DNA of 64,000 nt from Muscardinus avellanarius (GCA_963383645.1 OY726565.1:27676966-27740965), one strand, 5' to 3'; counted from the first letter of the stretch, positions 34,590 through 46,230 are shown. Notes: generated by a model from the letters alone, not told the origin. Made by a program: numbers and translations.

Positions 34590-35155
34590 GTACATTCACA
34601 AAGTTGGGCAACCCTCATTACTATTTAATAACTTTTTTCGTCCCTAATGGAAACTCAACCCATGAAGAGTCATCCAAATTCATACTCTAGCTCTCAGTAG
34701 TCACTGACCTACCTTCTATTTTTATGGATTTGACTCTTAGACATTTCATTCATATATGTAGACTTTTATTTCTAGTTTCTTTAATGTAGTATATTTTCAA
34801 ATCCATCTATACTGTAACACCAATATTTCACTCTTTTGCATGGTAGCTAATATTCCATAGTACAGGTATACCATGTTTTGTTTTTTCATAAGTTTAATGG
34901 TCATTTGGTTTTTTCCTCTTTTTTATTTTTATGAATAATACTGATATTAATACTCATATATAAGTGTTAACGTGAATAAATGTTTTCCATTTACTTGAGT
35001 ATATACCTAGAATGGAATTGCTGGGCCATATGGTAACTCTAAATTTTAACTTAAGTTTAACTAAACTTTCAAACTATTTTCAAAAGCACTGGCATCATTT
35101 TATACCCAAGCATCAGCAATGTTGAAGTTCCAATAGCTCTAGCTTCTCATAAACA
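34590..35155 (-). mobile_element. ancient mammalian L1 (L1M-type) fragment
   Basis: The + strand shows the diverged reverse complement of an L1 3' region: a run resembling ggctaatattccatag, then tataccatgttttg, then ggaattgctgggccatatgg and aagcatcagcaatg. These are familiar landmarks of old L1 ORF2 ends shared by all placentals. No frame is open. It is antisense to RIMS2 and ends where a TC tract and a SINE begin. Confidence 0.75.
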
Positions 35156-35170
35156 CTTGTCTCTCAACGT

Positions 35171-35206
35171 GTCTCTCTCCCTCTCTCTCTCTTTCTCTCT
35201 CCCTCC

Positions 35207-35238
<32 letters not shown>

Positions 35239-35239
35239 T
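35171..35239. repeat. (TC)n run grown from a SINE tail
   Basis: The CT-rich run lies between the left target duplication (CTCAACGT, 35163-35170) and the T-tract of the minus-strand SINE. It therefore arose inside or at the end of the SINE A-tail rather than in host DNA. Confidence 0.8.
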
Positions 35240-35423
35240 TTTTTTGTGGTACTGGGGTTCCTGGAAGCCCTTCTACCTCCGGGCTACACTCTCAGACCTA
35301 TTTTATATTTTTTATTTATTTGGAAATAAGGTCTCTTAAGCCAGCGAGGCTGACTATGAACCTGCGTGATCCTCCTGTCTCAGCCTCCAAAGCGCGGGGA
35401 TTACAAGCGTGCGCCACCACACG
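35240..35423 (-). mobile_element. B1-dID SINE, young subfamily
   Basis: CTCAACGT occurs at 35163-35170 and 35424-35431. The reverse complement has gcccttctacctccgggcta and cttaagccagcgaggctgac, the marks of the young subfamily. Confidence 0.87.
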
Positions 35424-35750
35424 CTCAACGTCTCTTTTTATTATACCTATCTTAATTCACATAAGTGAAATATTACTATTGTTTTCATAAAGCTGTTCAG
35501 CCAAAATTTTCAAACTACTTTGATATTACTTTGTAGTTCTGGAGCCTTGTACTAAAATTCTTCTAAGTTAACAATTTCTTAAAGATGGGTTTTTCTTAAG
35601 TTAATATATTCAAAGCTGTAGAAGTTTAGTTTCTTCTGCAAGGATCGTTAATATATGTTAGAATCACAGAAGTACTCATTAAATATAGATTGATAAGTAA
35701 GGGAGCTCTTGTATATTTGTATATTTGTCTGCTCTGATATCTATCCCTAG

Positions 35751-35762
35751 GGTTTACACAAG
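35751..35762 (+). other. candidate 12-nt in-frame RIMS2 microexon
   Basis: The 12 bases GGTTTACACAAG sit between a plausible acceptor (tgtctgctctgatatctatccctag is the preceding tract, described in parts: pyrimidine-rich with a TGC about 20 nt upstream) and a strong donor (AAG|gtaagaat). Inserted between the exons at 9206-9372 and 37997-38232 they keep frame and change the junction from RIS-S to RIRVYTS-S without a stop. An upstream UGC is typical of nSR100/SRRM4-dependent neuronal microexons, and RIM genes are neuronal and heavily spliced. All of this is sequence inference; a chance match is possible in a 28.6-kb intron. Confidence 0.3.
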
Positions 35763-37621
35763 GTAAGAATTTATTTCTTTTTAATCAAAAACTAAAATGA
35801 CTATTTTTAGTAAAGATAACTAGAAGATTGTTTTACCAGTCAAGCATAGAGCCAAAAGATTCTATAGGATTGCTCTTTTTTAATTGTGCAAGAGAAATTT
35901 TCTTGAGTGATATGAGCCTTTGGATGCATGTAAACAAACAGACATGCAAAAAAAAAAAAAAGAGCAAACCAGATTTTCTGTCATCTGCCACCCAACTTTC
36001 AACACATCTGTGATATCTGCCATGCAACAGACTTCATCTGAAATAGACTCCCTATTGTTACTGACAATAGTTGGGGATATGTTATTAGTCAAAGCAAAAC
36101 ATAGCCAAACATGCCAATGACCAGAACTAGAAACAAACAAAAAAACACCACAAAACAACACACATGTTAAAAAAAAAAAGAATAAAAATATAAAAGAGAA
36201 AACATAGCAGAAGATTATGCTGTTGCCTGTGTATGGCAATTTCTCATCCTAGAGAGCTATTGAAGTGCCCTTTTGGACCACACAGCTTGTAGAGAGTCTA
36301 ACTGGAGCATCTTTGGTGGCATTGCCATACTATCAAAATGTAATTCTCAAAATTAAGACATAATTACAGTAAAAATTCCAAATGCTGTAGTTTTAATTGA
36401 AAAAAACTAAAATAAAAGATGGATAAAATATTTAAAACTGATGTTCTGCTCTAGGCCAGTAAAACCATGACCTATTAGATTATCCTCTCTACTAGATTGG
36501 TGACTGACAGAAAGCAATTTTAGTGAAATGGTAGAGACAAACTTAACTCAAATTAGTTCAGAAGAGGAGAGGAGAGGCTATATAGACAAGTCTTTACGGA
36601 GCTTTTTCATCAAAAAGTAGCTACAAGGAGGAGTGGGTCAAAAAGAAGGGTGAGGATTTTGTTTGACATTTAAAGTGGATAATAACACAGCCTGCTTGCA
36701 TACTGATAGATCACTGTATTCACTTGCTACTCAGAAGTCAAGTAATTCAGCAATGATGAGGCTATTGTAGCAGGTTGGTGACTCAAAGTTACATACTGAT
36801 CTATGATATCCAAATCTTGGTATTATCAATACAAAATAGTAAATAAGAAACGGGACTATAATAAGCCATGGTGCTAGAGGGACTGAAAAGCTTCATCAAG
36901 ATTCAGGCATGTGTGCATGAAAGGAATCGTTCAAGTAGTAGAAGCAGAATAAATAAAAGCATATGAAGCATGGGAGTAGAAGATATATCTGTACTAAAAC
37001 CATGACCTTTGGATTGATTAATCTGGTTGAATAGATGTCTAGATAGGCAGAGAAAATGAAGGTGCCTTAGCATCTTCTCACTTAGCATCAGAGTATTCCG
37101 TATCTTTAGGAAGTTAAACATATTTTCATGTCATATAAGAATGACTTTAATCATCTGAATAAATATTCCAGTTTTTGAGGGAAATCTTATAAAAAAATTT
37201 ATAGCTTTGAGGGAAATCACATAAAATCAAAATTTATTCAGAAAATTATATTAATATAACCTCTTAATTCAAACATTAACACGTGGTTCACAGATCTCTA
37301 TTTTTTTCAATGCTTTTATTTGTCATAATATTAAGATTTATTTTGACTCACAGGTTAAATGTTAAAAGATGAATGATGTGTGCATGTATGCCTCTGCCAT
37401 CTTGTTCCCCATGAAGATATGTGACTACAATGCACTTAAAAAATAAGAAAAAAAGATTTTGTATCAGCTAATGTGTATTTTGCATTTCAAAATAAGAAAT
37501 AGAGAAGGAAAGGATCTAGATGGTGGTGAGGGTGATGATGTAAAGTCAGTTTTTGCAAATATTTTGAGGAAACTTAAGAATAAGTAACCCTTCTTCATTG
37601 GTACCATTGTTTGGGTTTCTT

Positions 37622-37762
37622 GTAACCTTCTAAGGTACTTGGGAGGCTGAGACAGAAGGATCAACTTAATGAGAACCTGTTTCAAAATAAAAAATAAAAA
37701 TAGGCCTGGGAGTCTAGCTCAGAAGTAGAATACCCCTGGGTTAGATCCCTAGAAGTACCAAT
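37622..37762 (+). mobile_element. B1-dID SINE, shortened
   Basis: ggtacttgggaggctgagac, tgagaacctgtttcaaaata and tgggagtctagctcagaagt give a dimer that has lost its first ~25 bp and part of the left half. It lies 235 bp upstream of the RIMS2 exon at 37997. Confidence 0.75.
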
Positions 37763-37996
37763 TTTTTAAAAATTTTAAATGGATTACTCTGTGTTGAGAT
37801 GGCATTGTTTTAAGATATATGTCATTTTTGCAGTGGTGATATGATCCTAAAGTACTCTAGCTGTACAACTACTATTTAGCTGCCTGTCCCCCCATAAATG
37901 TGCCTGGAGTATTTAAAAAATAAATTAGATTTGGAGTATTAGTCATGCTGACCTGTAATTTATGGATGCATATATGTTTTTACTTTGTAAATATAG

Positions 37997-38232
37997 TTCA
38001 TTTACCCCCAAAATGCAAGGCAGACGGATGGGGACTGCAGGAAGATCCATCATGAAGAGCACCAGTGTGAGTGGGGAAATGTACACACTGGAGCATAATG
38101 ACGGCAGCCAGTCAGACACAGCAGTGGGCACAGTGGGAGCAGGTGGAAAGAAACGGAGATCCAGCCTGAGTGCCAAAGTGGTCGCCATTGTGTCTCGAAG
38201 AAGTAGAAGCACATCGCAACTTAGTCAAACAG
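37997..38232 (+). CDS. RIMS2: RIMS2 coding exon (basic/serine-rich region before C2B)
   Basis: The acceptor is gtaaatatag| and the donor ACAG|gtgagtgg. The 236 nt complete the serine codon split by the previous exon (AG|T) and read SFTPKMQGRRMGTAGRSIMK, SGEMYTLEHNDGSQSD, GGKKRRSSLSAKVVAIVSRR and end LSQT in phase 1. This block is shared by long RIMs and the short gamma forms and lies just before the C2B domain. The cluster KKRRSSLS resembles a basophilic-kinase target; that is inference. IMKSTSVSGEMY is the RIMS2-like version. The next family exon (expected to begin by completing a Glu codon) is not seen before the window ends. Confidence 0.92.
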
Positions 38233-40119
38233 GTGAGTGGCGTGCATTCACCTTAAACATCTCCAGTTCTTGCTGGAGAGACAAAAGCTAACTCTCACGC
38301 TATGTCTTGTGATGCTTGTGATGAGACTGTACATTGTATTGGGTTCTTCTTTGGGAAAAAAGGGTTTTCTCTGTCTCTGAAAATATGTTAAAAATATGAG
38401 ATTTTTTTCTGTGCAACTCTCTGAAGAAGGTATCATTTGTTAATCTGTAAAGTGATCAGATGTTTTCTATTAAGCTAAAAACATTTAAAGCTATGTTTAC
38501 AAATATGCAAGGAAATGCAAAGAAGTGTTAGAGATCCAAATTGAATTATATGCAAGAAAAGCAACAGAATTCCCTTTTCAAAATGTTTCACACTTCTGTC
38601 ACCTATACTTTAGGCTATGTCTATATTTTTTATAGAAAAGAAGGTCAGTTGTGCAACTTGAATTATAGTTTTTGAAGTACTGTATGAATATAATTGGACT
38701 GTATTTGTTATACTGTCAATGCAAGAAAAAAAAAACCAGAAGCAATTTTTACTTTAGAAAAATGGGTCAGTGAATTCATGCAAAGAAAAATATTTTAATA
38801 TGAATTTGTGCTTCAAATATTTTCTGTTTCTTATAAATCTTAAAAGCTTTATGTCCTAAAGGTATTTATTTAAAAAAAAAAGAAAAAGTAAAAGCAAAAA
38901 CAGAAGGGAGAAGGGACTATTGTTGTATGGTAAAATATAATACACTGTTTAAAATTATATAATATTTGGTTATACATGTTATGCAATACATTGCTGTACT
39001 AAACACTATGTAAAAACAAAGGTAAGTGAAATAGTGAGCCAAGTTAAATTGTCAGCACCTGTTTCTCCTCTTGTGGTTATTGATTCCATTTTCTGTTTCT
39101 TAATAGCAAGAACCTGTCAAAAAATTTACTTCTGAGAAAGCCTTCATAAAATCCTTTCGATAGCTCACTCAGCATTATGGAAAGTTCCTATTTTAAATTT
39201 GTGTTTTCCTACATATACTGACAAACTAGAAGTAGGAAATTTTGAGCCATTTAGAAATTGAACAGAGTGCATAGAGCATTTTATGTGAACAGAGGTTTGT
39301 CATAGCATTAGAATGAGCCTGGTGTAACTGGCAACCCAGTAGGGGCCTGTTTGCTCCCCAGTAAGAGAAGGTGTTTATCCGTTCATGGCTAAGGGGGATC
39401 CTGTGTCTTCCTTAGGGTCAGGGTCTGTAGAGTAGACATAGGAGGCATTTTTCATTTGTGTGTTGTTCTATGGCAGCTTTTCGTGGTTACTGGTTTTGAT
39501 ATAATGCTTTACAGATGGGGTGTGGAGAAGACTTTTACTTCGGCCAGACTTCAAAATATTTCATCATTGAGATGAAGTGGAAATGTTCTTTGATGTGATT
39601 TCAGGAAATTTGAGCTCTTCATGTAAAATGCTAGCAGATTAGAAGATGGCTCATCTCTGCCTCCCCAGCTGACCTTCCCTTCTGAATTTTCCTTCTAGTT
39701 AGTCCCTTGTCTGTCGTTCACTGGTTGAGCAGAATGGTTTTTTTTTTTTGTTTTGTTTTGTTTTGTTTTTGGCATGGGAACTATACTTGGGCACATCTTT
39801 GTAGGGTTCAAAAGGTGCTGAGGGACACTCAGCCCTTTGCCTTTTGAGTTTAAATTGCATCCCAGTTATGGCCATGTGTTGACTTTCAAGTAATTTTTAC
39901 CTTCCCAGAAATTGCATTGCTAATAACTTTCCTACTTTCAGAGATTAGGTTACAATGTATAGGTGCCAAAGAGACACTGGATTACAGACATCAGAGGTCT
40001 CGCTTTATTCAAGGAGCCCTCCAACTGAACGGATAGTTATGAAAGATTTTATAGTAATATTAATTTATCAATAATTTGAAGAATATAATAATGTTATTAA
40101 TGTATTAAAACAAGCTGTA

Positions 40120-40324
40120 GCCGGGCGTGGTGGCACACGCTTGTAATCCCCGCGCTTGGGAGGCAGAGACAGGAGGATCACGCTGGTTCAAAGCCAGCCT
40201 CGCTGGCTTAAGAGACCCTGTTTCCAAATAAAAAAATATAAAATAGGTCTTGGAGTGTGGCCAGGAGATAGAAGGGCTTCCAGGAACCCCAGTACCACCA
40301 AAAATAAAATAAAATTAAATAAAT
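40120..40324 (+). mobile_element. B1-dID SINE, young subfamily
   Basis: AAAACAAGCTGTA (40107-40119) and AAAACAAGTTGTA (40325-40337) flank a complete copy with cctcgctggcttaagagacc and cttccaggaaccccagtacc. Confidence 0.9.
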
Positions 40325-41875
40325 AAAACAAGTTGTATATTCTATGAAATAGAACATTATTTATATTCAGTGTAAATTTGAATTATGTCTAATGTAAATA
40401 AAAACTATAATTGAGGGCTTTCATTGTAGTGAGCCTATTACCCACCTTAAAATACCCTGGGACACAGGTTTTCTCCTGTGCCAAGACCGATGATATAGAC
40501 ATGAAGCACTTAGAGATAGAGTTTAACCAAACTTCATCTCTATTTAGAATACCGGATTTCAAAAATGTAATTTCCTTTTTATTTTTAGAACTACAATTAA
40601 GCTCTGAGGAGCATATTTGATCTCTCCTCAAAATCAAGAAAATTTAACAAAGAGCATAGTAAACAACATATATTACTGTATTATTTGCTATGCTTTCAAT
40701 ATATTATAATATAGTATTATTAAATGCACATAGTTTTCTTTAATTATATATAAATTTCTATTATATAATCATATTAAATATATAACTGTATATATTTATT
40801 CTTATAAAATATTTCAATTGTAAATAAAAGTAATTTTTAAAATCACCTCTATACACAATTGAAAATGGAAATAAAAATAACATTTTAGAGTACATATTTT
40901 AGCCAGGAGAGTAGCATTAATAAGTAGATTTTCAAATATTGAAGCTAGCTGATAATCTTTAGTAATGCCTTTGGCCAATAAAGCACATAGATAAAAATCT
41001 ACTCAATAAACAGTAGGTGAATTAGATTGAAAGGGTGTGAAATGGTGAAAGAAAGGGAAATTTTAAGAAAAACAACCCTGAGCCAGAAATATTTTGCAAT
41101 TGTATGAAGCTTTGGGGAAACTCAGGGCCTGGCTGAAAAATGTAACCAAGATCTTAGCTTATGTTTGTTCAGTCACCTGACCTATGCAATATGAGAATTC
41201 CCCACAGACACATTTGTACACTAAATTACATGATAACCCATCAGTGCTAATCTCTCTTCACTAGTAAATGAAGACATTACCGAGGAGGACTCACAAATCT
41301 GTGAGGAATTATCTCTAAATGCATTCCTAAAATCATGGTAAGACACAACCTAAGAATGACATGTGTTCTTGTGTCTGAGTGAATAAAACTAATGGCACTT
41401 CTATGTCTAGATCTTTTTCTTTGCAGTATTAAGTTTTATATGTAAATGTGTGTTTACATAACTTCACTCCTTTATTGGTCACAACACACTTATTATTCCT
41501 ATTTTCTGTAGTACTATCAGGTACATTGAGAACTGAAAATATAGAAGCACTATCTCCAGGGAAAGGAAAACATTCACACTTGAAACAAGCACAAACCAAA
41601 CAAGAGAAATGAGCAAATCTAAAGGAGAATGTCAAATGGTAAAATCCAGTGCTGTTCACGTATGTTAGCAAGGGAAGTGGGAAGAGAAATTGATGAAGGG
41701 CTGAGTGTCTTTGGATGAGGATATATATGCAGAATTGATAGATGATTGTGTTCTAGCCATCATCTGACCCACTCTTATAGCACGCACAGCTGAGCATTCT
41801 TTGGTAAGTTAATTTTCCTTCTACATACTGACCAGGATGTGGTAATTAACCCTGATTATAGAAAATGTTGCAGGA

Positions 41876-42094
41876 AAGCCAGGTGTGCTGAGGTACACTT
41901 GTAATCTCAGCACTTGGAAAGCTGAGACAGGAAGATCACAGACTCACAGCCAGCCTCAGCAACTTAGCAAGGCCTTCTGCAACTTAGTGAGACCCTGTTT
42001 CAAAAGATAAAATAGGGCTGGGGGTATAGTTCAGAGGTAGAATGTCCCTGGGTTTAATCCCCAGTACCACACACACACACACAAAAAAAAAAAG
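41876..42094 (+). mobile_element. B1-dID SINE, older subfamily
   Basis: AAATGTTGCAGGA at 41863-41875 and 42095-42107 is an exact duplication. The long left half (cttagcaaggccttctgc) and full right half are present. A (CA)n and A run form the tail. Confidence 0.9.
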
Positions 42095-43579
42095 AAATGT
42101 TGCAGGACTATTTTATAGTTTTCAATCAGGAGTCAGTAGAACCTAATAAGTTTTCTACGTCTGACTTTCTTTTTCTTCTTTCAAAATTCTCTCCTCCAAG
42201 TTCGTTTCAGGACTCTCCTTCTCTGTTAGTCATCCTCTCTCATTTCAACATCCAGCAATACCTTTTGCTTGTCCTCCACATTCCCAGATTCAGTACTCAT
42301 ACTTCATGGTCAGTTTGCATCCAACAAAAGATTTGAGGGCTCCTTCCATGAGCAAATGGTAGGTATATATTTGTCAAGAAAAAATATCTCACAGTGACAC
42401 AGAAAAGCAGAAAATTTCCACTGATTTGACAATGACCCACTCCTTCCAAGTAAACCTGACAGATACTTTTCAGTCCATTAAGCTCCTGATACATTTTCCT
42501 CTCTTTGTATTACAAAATTATTTTGTAGAAATTAATGAGAAGATAATTTTATTAAAATACATAGATTTTGCTGGAAGAAAACCACAAATGTATATTTCAA
42601 TAAATTACTCCCAACCCATAAACACAGTTTGGTTGTAGCAAATGTATATAAGTGAGTTATTTTGGGAAATAGATTTTGAAAAGAGCTTGCAGCCTCACCT
42701 TAAAAGCCCTTTAAAGTACTTTGCTCATTCTTTGTCGGAATGCTTTTAATTAGGAGAATCTAATAGACACATATGCTCCTGAATCAGGAGAATTGGATGG
42801 AAATTGGAGTTGGGGCATAGACTGATGGATGAAAAGCCACATGGGCTACAGTGAGTTAGAGAAGCTGCCACAGAAATGAAAAGAGAGGTCACTTAGCAAA
42901 AGGGATGAACAGAAGACAGGCTCAGCAGATGGAATCCCCCACTCAGAGACAAGTGATAAGGGCCAAAGGGAGCATTTGGAGAAAGGGGAGGCAGGGTCCA
43001 AAAAAAGAAGGAGTAACCAGAGAGAGACTAGTTCAGAGACAAGGGACTCTCGAGAAGCAAGTTGATCCTACTTCAGAAAGGTTGCAGGGCACAGCTTTGA
43101 GTCTAGGAGCTGAGTGGCTGTTCCTGACCCTAAGTTTGGGTAGAATAGTGCAGGCAGGATGAGGCTAAAGTGAGCCCTGAGTGTGGCATGGGGTTCATGT
43201 GGGCTGTAGCCATCCACTCTCCACCCTGCCATTTGCCTGTTTGCTTCTCTCTAACCGTCCTCTCAGTCTCCTGCCACTTTGAATGAAATTCTTACTGACG
43301 GAAGCAGCAGCTAGAACAGGAGATAGTAATCATGGGAGCCCAAAACGAAGGAGTGAGAGGGTGCCTGGTGGGTGAGTTTGCACCAAGCCCCATTCCAAAG
43401 GCTGCTCAGATGGACGGGGCTGGGCTGGAAAATGGATAAATTGAGGCAATTGTTATGAATTTCTCTTCTAGAACTTTAGCATTAAGAAGTGAAGAGATCA
43501 ACGTTGACCTGCCCTTCTTTCTTCTATCCTTCCAGCATTTGCCAGGCATTTTAACCCCTAATTACCAAGTAAATAAAAG

Positions 43580-43580
<1 letters not shown>

Positions 43581-43630
<50 letters not shown>
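43581..43630. repeat. (GA)n microsatellite
   Basis: Mostly pure GA with a few GAAA interruptions, directly after AAATAAAAG. No SINE could be recognised beside it. Confidence 0.95.
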
Positions 43631-44284
43631 TATATAACTATGAATAAAAGGAATTAAAGAGATCTGTTTTTCCAGGATGAAGTTAGAAAAAAAAACCTAA
43701 ATGGATAAACAGTGCAATGCAAATTTTTTAATTGAAACACAGGGGATAATTTAGGGGCACAAATTTATTAATGGAGAGTGAGAAGAAATTCTTTTCCCCA
43801 GTTTGATGGAAAATGAAAAATGGTTGAAGTATAAAGGAATATCACACTGGGAATATTGAAAACTGAAGGAGTTTGAGACAAAGACCCTTGATCTCAGTGC
43901 AAATGAAGTGACAGGAGATGGAAGGAGTGAGGGTGTAGGGTGGAAGTGTTGTAAGAATTAACTGAAACAAAGAAAAACACTACTCAGCAGCACTGGGATT
44001 CCAGCTGAGTTAGGATTTTACAAACCATTTGAAAAGCAATTTGTAAAAAAAAACACTTACCAGGGATCAAAGCCACCCTTGCAGGTGTCCAGTTCACAGT
44101 AGCCGTTCTTTTGTCTTTCAAAACTGCATTTCCCCTCTCTGTTCATCCCCAGTGTCCTGGCTGGAATTCTAGAGAGCACCTTGAGATTCCTTGAGGTCAT
44201 GTTGCCACATTCAGTAAGACTCAAGAGTTGAAATCTGATTAGGACTCTGCCCTCTATCGCTCCCTCCCTTCTTCCCTCCTCTAG

Positions 44285-44360
44285 AAATTGACCCAGGAAC
44301 CAAGGCCTCACACATGCTAATCCTGTGCTCCACTTTCCACTGAGCTGTACACCCAGTCCA
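44285..44360 (-). mobile_element. ID-type SINE fragment, undeleted
   Basis: The reverse complement of gacccaggaaccaaggcct, cacacatgctaatcctgtgc and ccactgagctgtacaccc is a full tRNA-derived ID. No B1 partner is visible. Confidence 0.6.
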
Positions 44361-44496
44361 AGATCTGGGCTCTTGAACTTATTTTAGAAATACACCTGTC
44401 ATGTCTGCTATTTACTATTTATTTTTACTCTTTGTAGCATGAATACGAATCTCCTTATTGGAGAAAACAAATGCTTTTCCTCAGGTTTTTTCTTGT

Positions 44497-44576
44497 GTGT
44501 GTGTGTGGGGGGGGGTTACTGGGTAATTCAGGAGCATTCTACCCCCAAGATACACCCCAGCCCTATTTTTTTAAAG
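44497..44576 (-). mobile_element. dID right-half fragment
   Basis: A TG run, then ggagcattctacccccaaga and tacaccccagccctattttt, are the reverse complement of a dID right half. The B1 half is absent. Confidence 0.65.
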
Positions 44577-44896
44577 TTATCCTAGGATTAGCTTGGGTTA
44601 ATTCCTTGCTTTGGTGTTCTTTGTGTATTTGTTCTTTTTAATTTTTTTTATTGAACATAAATGGTATACATTTAAACTATACTTGATGCCCTCTCCCCCC
44701 TCCCACCCCCATTTTCCCTCCCCCCCTCCCAACAATTATTGTCCCGGGTAACCATCTCATATTCATAATTTTACACATATTCAGATGTGGACCCTCATTA
44801 ATCAAGTTCAGCCTTCCTCCTCTCTGTCTTTCCATTCAAGCTTTGCTGGTATTTCCCCTCCATTATCTGGAGTACCACTGGTATCCTCTAGGTTCC

Positions 44897-45628
44897 CTAG
44901 TTTGGGCATATTAGAGGAAACATATGTACCTTCTCCTTCTGTGCTTGGCTGGTCTCACTTAACATAATGCTCTCCAGGACTTTCCATCTTCTTGCAAATG
45001 GTATGATTTTGTTCTTTTTTATGGCTGAGTAGAATTCCATTGTGTGTATTTCCCAGAGTTTTGCAATCCATTCATCTGTTGATGAAAACCTATGTTGGTT
45101 CCATATTTTGGAACCAACAATATTATATTGTTTTGCTGCTATGAACATGGGTATGCATATGTTACTGTAGTTGTCTGATTTCAACCTCTTTGGAAAAATA
45201 CCCAGGAGTGGCCGGGTGTGGTGGCGCACGCTTGTAATCCCCGCGCTTGGGAGGCGGAGACAGGAGGATAGCGCAGGTTCGAAGCCAGCTGCGCACGCTG
45301 GCTTAGGAGACCCTGTTTCCAAAAATGAAAATGTAAAAATAGGTCTGGGAGTGTAGCCCGGAGGTAGAAGGGCTTCCAGGAACCCCAGTACCACCAAAAA
45401 AAAAATACCCAGGAATGGTATAGCCAGATCATATGGTGGATCCATTCCCAGTTTTCTAAGGAATCTCCACACTGATCTCCATAGTGGCTGAACTGGTTCA
45501 TACTCCCAACAACAGTGTAAAAGAGTTCCTCTTTTTCCACATCCTTGCCAGCATTTGTTATTTGATTTCTTTACACATGCCACTCTGATTGGGGTTAGAT
45601 GGAATCTCAGCATAGTTTTGATTTGCAT
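44897..45628 (-). pseudogene. L1D ORF2 C-terminus with in-frame SINE insertion
   Basis: A 243-codon open frame reads the ORF2 C-terminal cysteine region ([20 protein letters not shown]), continues through the SINE at 45211-45399 without a stop (GFLEALLPPGYTPRPIF), and then returns to the correct ORF2 frame (LLGIFPKRLKSDNYSN onward). SINE plus target duplication therefore add a multiple of three bases. This is not a functional gene. Confidence 0.75.
45211..45399 (+). mobile_element. B1-dID SINE, young subfamily, inside L1D
   Basis: AAAATACCCAGGAGTGG before and AAAATACCCAGGAATGG after mark the duplication. The copy has aagccagctgcgcacgctgg and cttccaggaaccccagtacc. Its length keeps the L1D reading frame. 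Confidence 0.9.
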
Positions 45629-46186
45629 CTCCCTGATGGCTAATGATGTTGAACTTTTTTCATGTATCTATTGGCCATTTGTATCTCTTCTTTTGTGAAG
45701 GGGCCAAACTCATATGCTGGAGAAAAGACAGCCTTTTTCAACAAATGGTGCTAGGAGAACTGGCTATCTATTTGTAGAAAGATGGAACTAAATCTTTACC
45801 TCTCACTGTACACAGGAGATCAACTCGAGATGGATCAAAGACTTGGAAATTAGACCAGAGACTGTGAAGTTATTAGAGGAGGACATAGGCTCAACATTTC
45901 AACATATAGGCACAGGCAGTAACTTTCTCATCAATACCTTCAAAGCGCAGGAATTAACAAGTGGGATGGCATCACACTAAAAAGTTTCTGCTCATTAAAG
46001 TAAACCATCAATAACCTAATGAAAAAAGCCTACAGAATGGGAGATCTTTATCAGCAACCACTCTGATAGAGGGGTAATATCCAGAATGTACAAAGAGCTC
46101 AAAAGATTCTACACTAGCAAAATAAATAACCCAATCAAAAAATGGGCAACTGTGTCAACTTACTTTTTTTTTTAAAAGGACTAGGG

Positions 46187-46230
46187 TGTACTGCAGAGGT
46201 AGAATGTCCCTGGTTTCAATTATAAAAGAA
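46187..46230 (+). mobile_element. dID right-half fragment within a duplicated block
   Basis: ctagggtgtactgcagaggt and agaatgtccctggtttcaat are a dID right half. The same fragment and its downstream flank recur at 47690, so it was copied as part of a larger block. Confidence 0.65.

Larger units (their letters stand above)
9373..37996 (+). other. RIMS2 intron, 28.6 kb, filled with LINE-1 and SINE insertions
   Basis: More than half of the intron is LINE-1 (13.7-22.9 and 25.2-31.6 kb), all antisense to the host gene apart from inverted 5' pieces and one ancient fragment. Unique AT-rich stretches with no recognised feature are 9760-10390, 10500-10780, 11010-12225, 12850-13230, 13455-13675, 23215-23890, 31580-32050, 32230-32580, 33675-34390, 35435-37620 (apart from the candidate microexon) and 37760-37996. 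Confidence 0.8.
44640..46165 (-). mobile_element. L1D: twin-primed L1 with a nested SINE
   Basis: 44640-45695 is L1 3'UTR and the C-terminal part of ORF2 on the minus strand. At about 45700 the sequence flips to + strand ORF2 lying just upstream in a normal L1 (ending with NNPIKKWATV-like codons near 46155). This is a 5' inversion. A B1-dID SINE sits at 45211-45399 with a matching duplication. The 3'UTR resembles that of the nested L1 at 14412, marking a shared lineage. The right edge abuts a T/A run and a copy of a block also found at 47690. Confidence 0.87.

Noticed and set aside
36020..36240. 119-codon minus-strand frame near 35880-36239
   Set aside because: It is rich in F and L because of A-runs on the + strand and has no recognisable domain.
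38500..39120. 3'UTR of a truncated RIMS2 isoform
   Set aside because: The stretch is repeat-free, but I see no convincing polyadenylation signal with a downstream GU-rich element, so I list only the read-through idea at low interest.
42905..43162. 85-codon basic, Q-rich frame
   Set aside because: No family resemblance and no splice sites compatible with RIMS2 phase 1; treated as chance.
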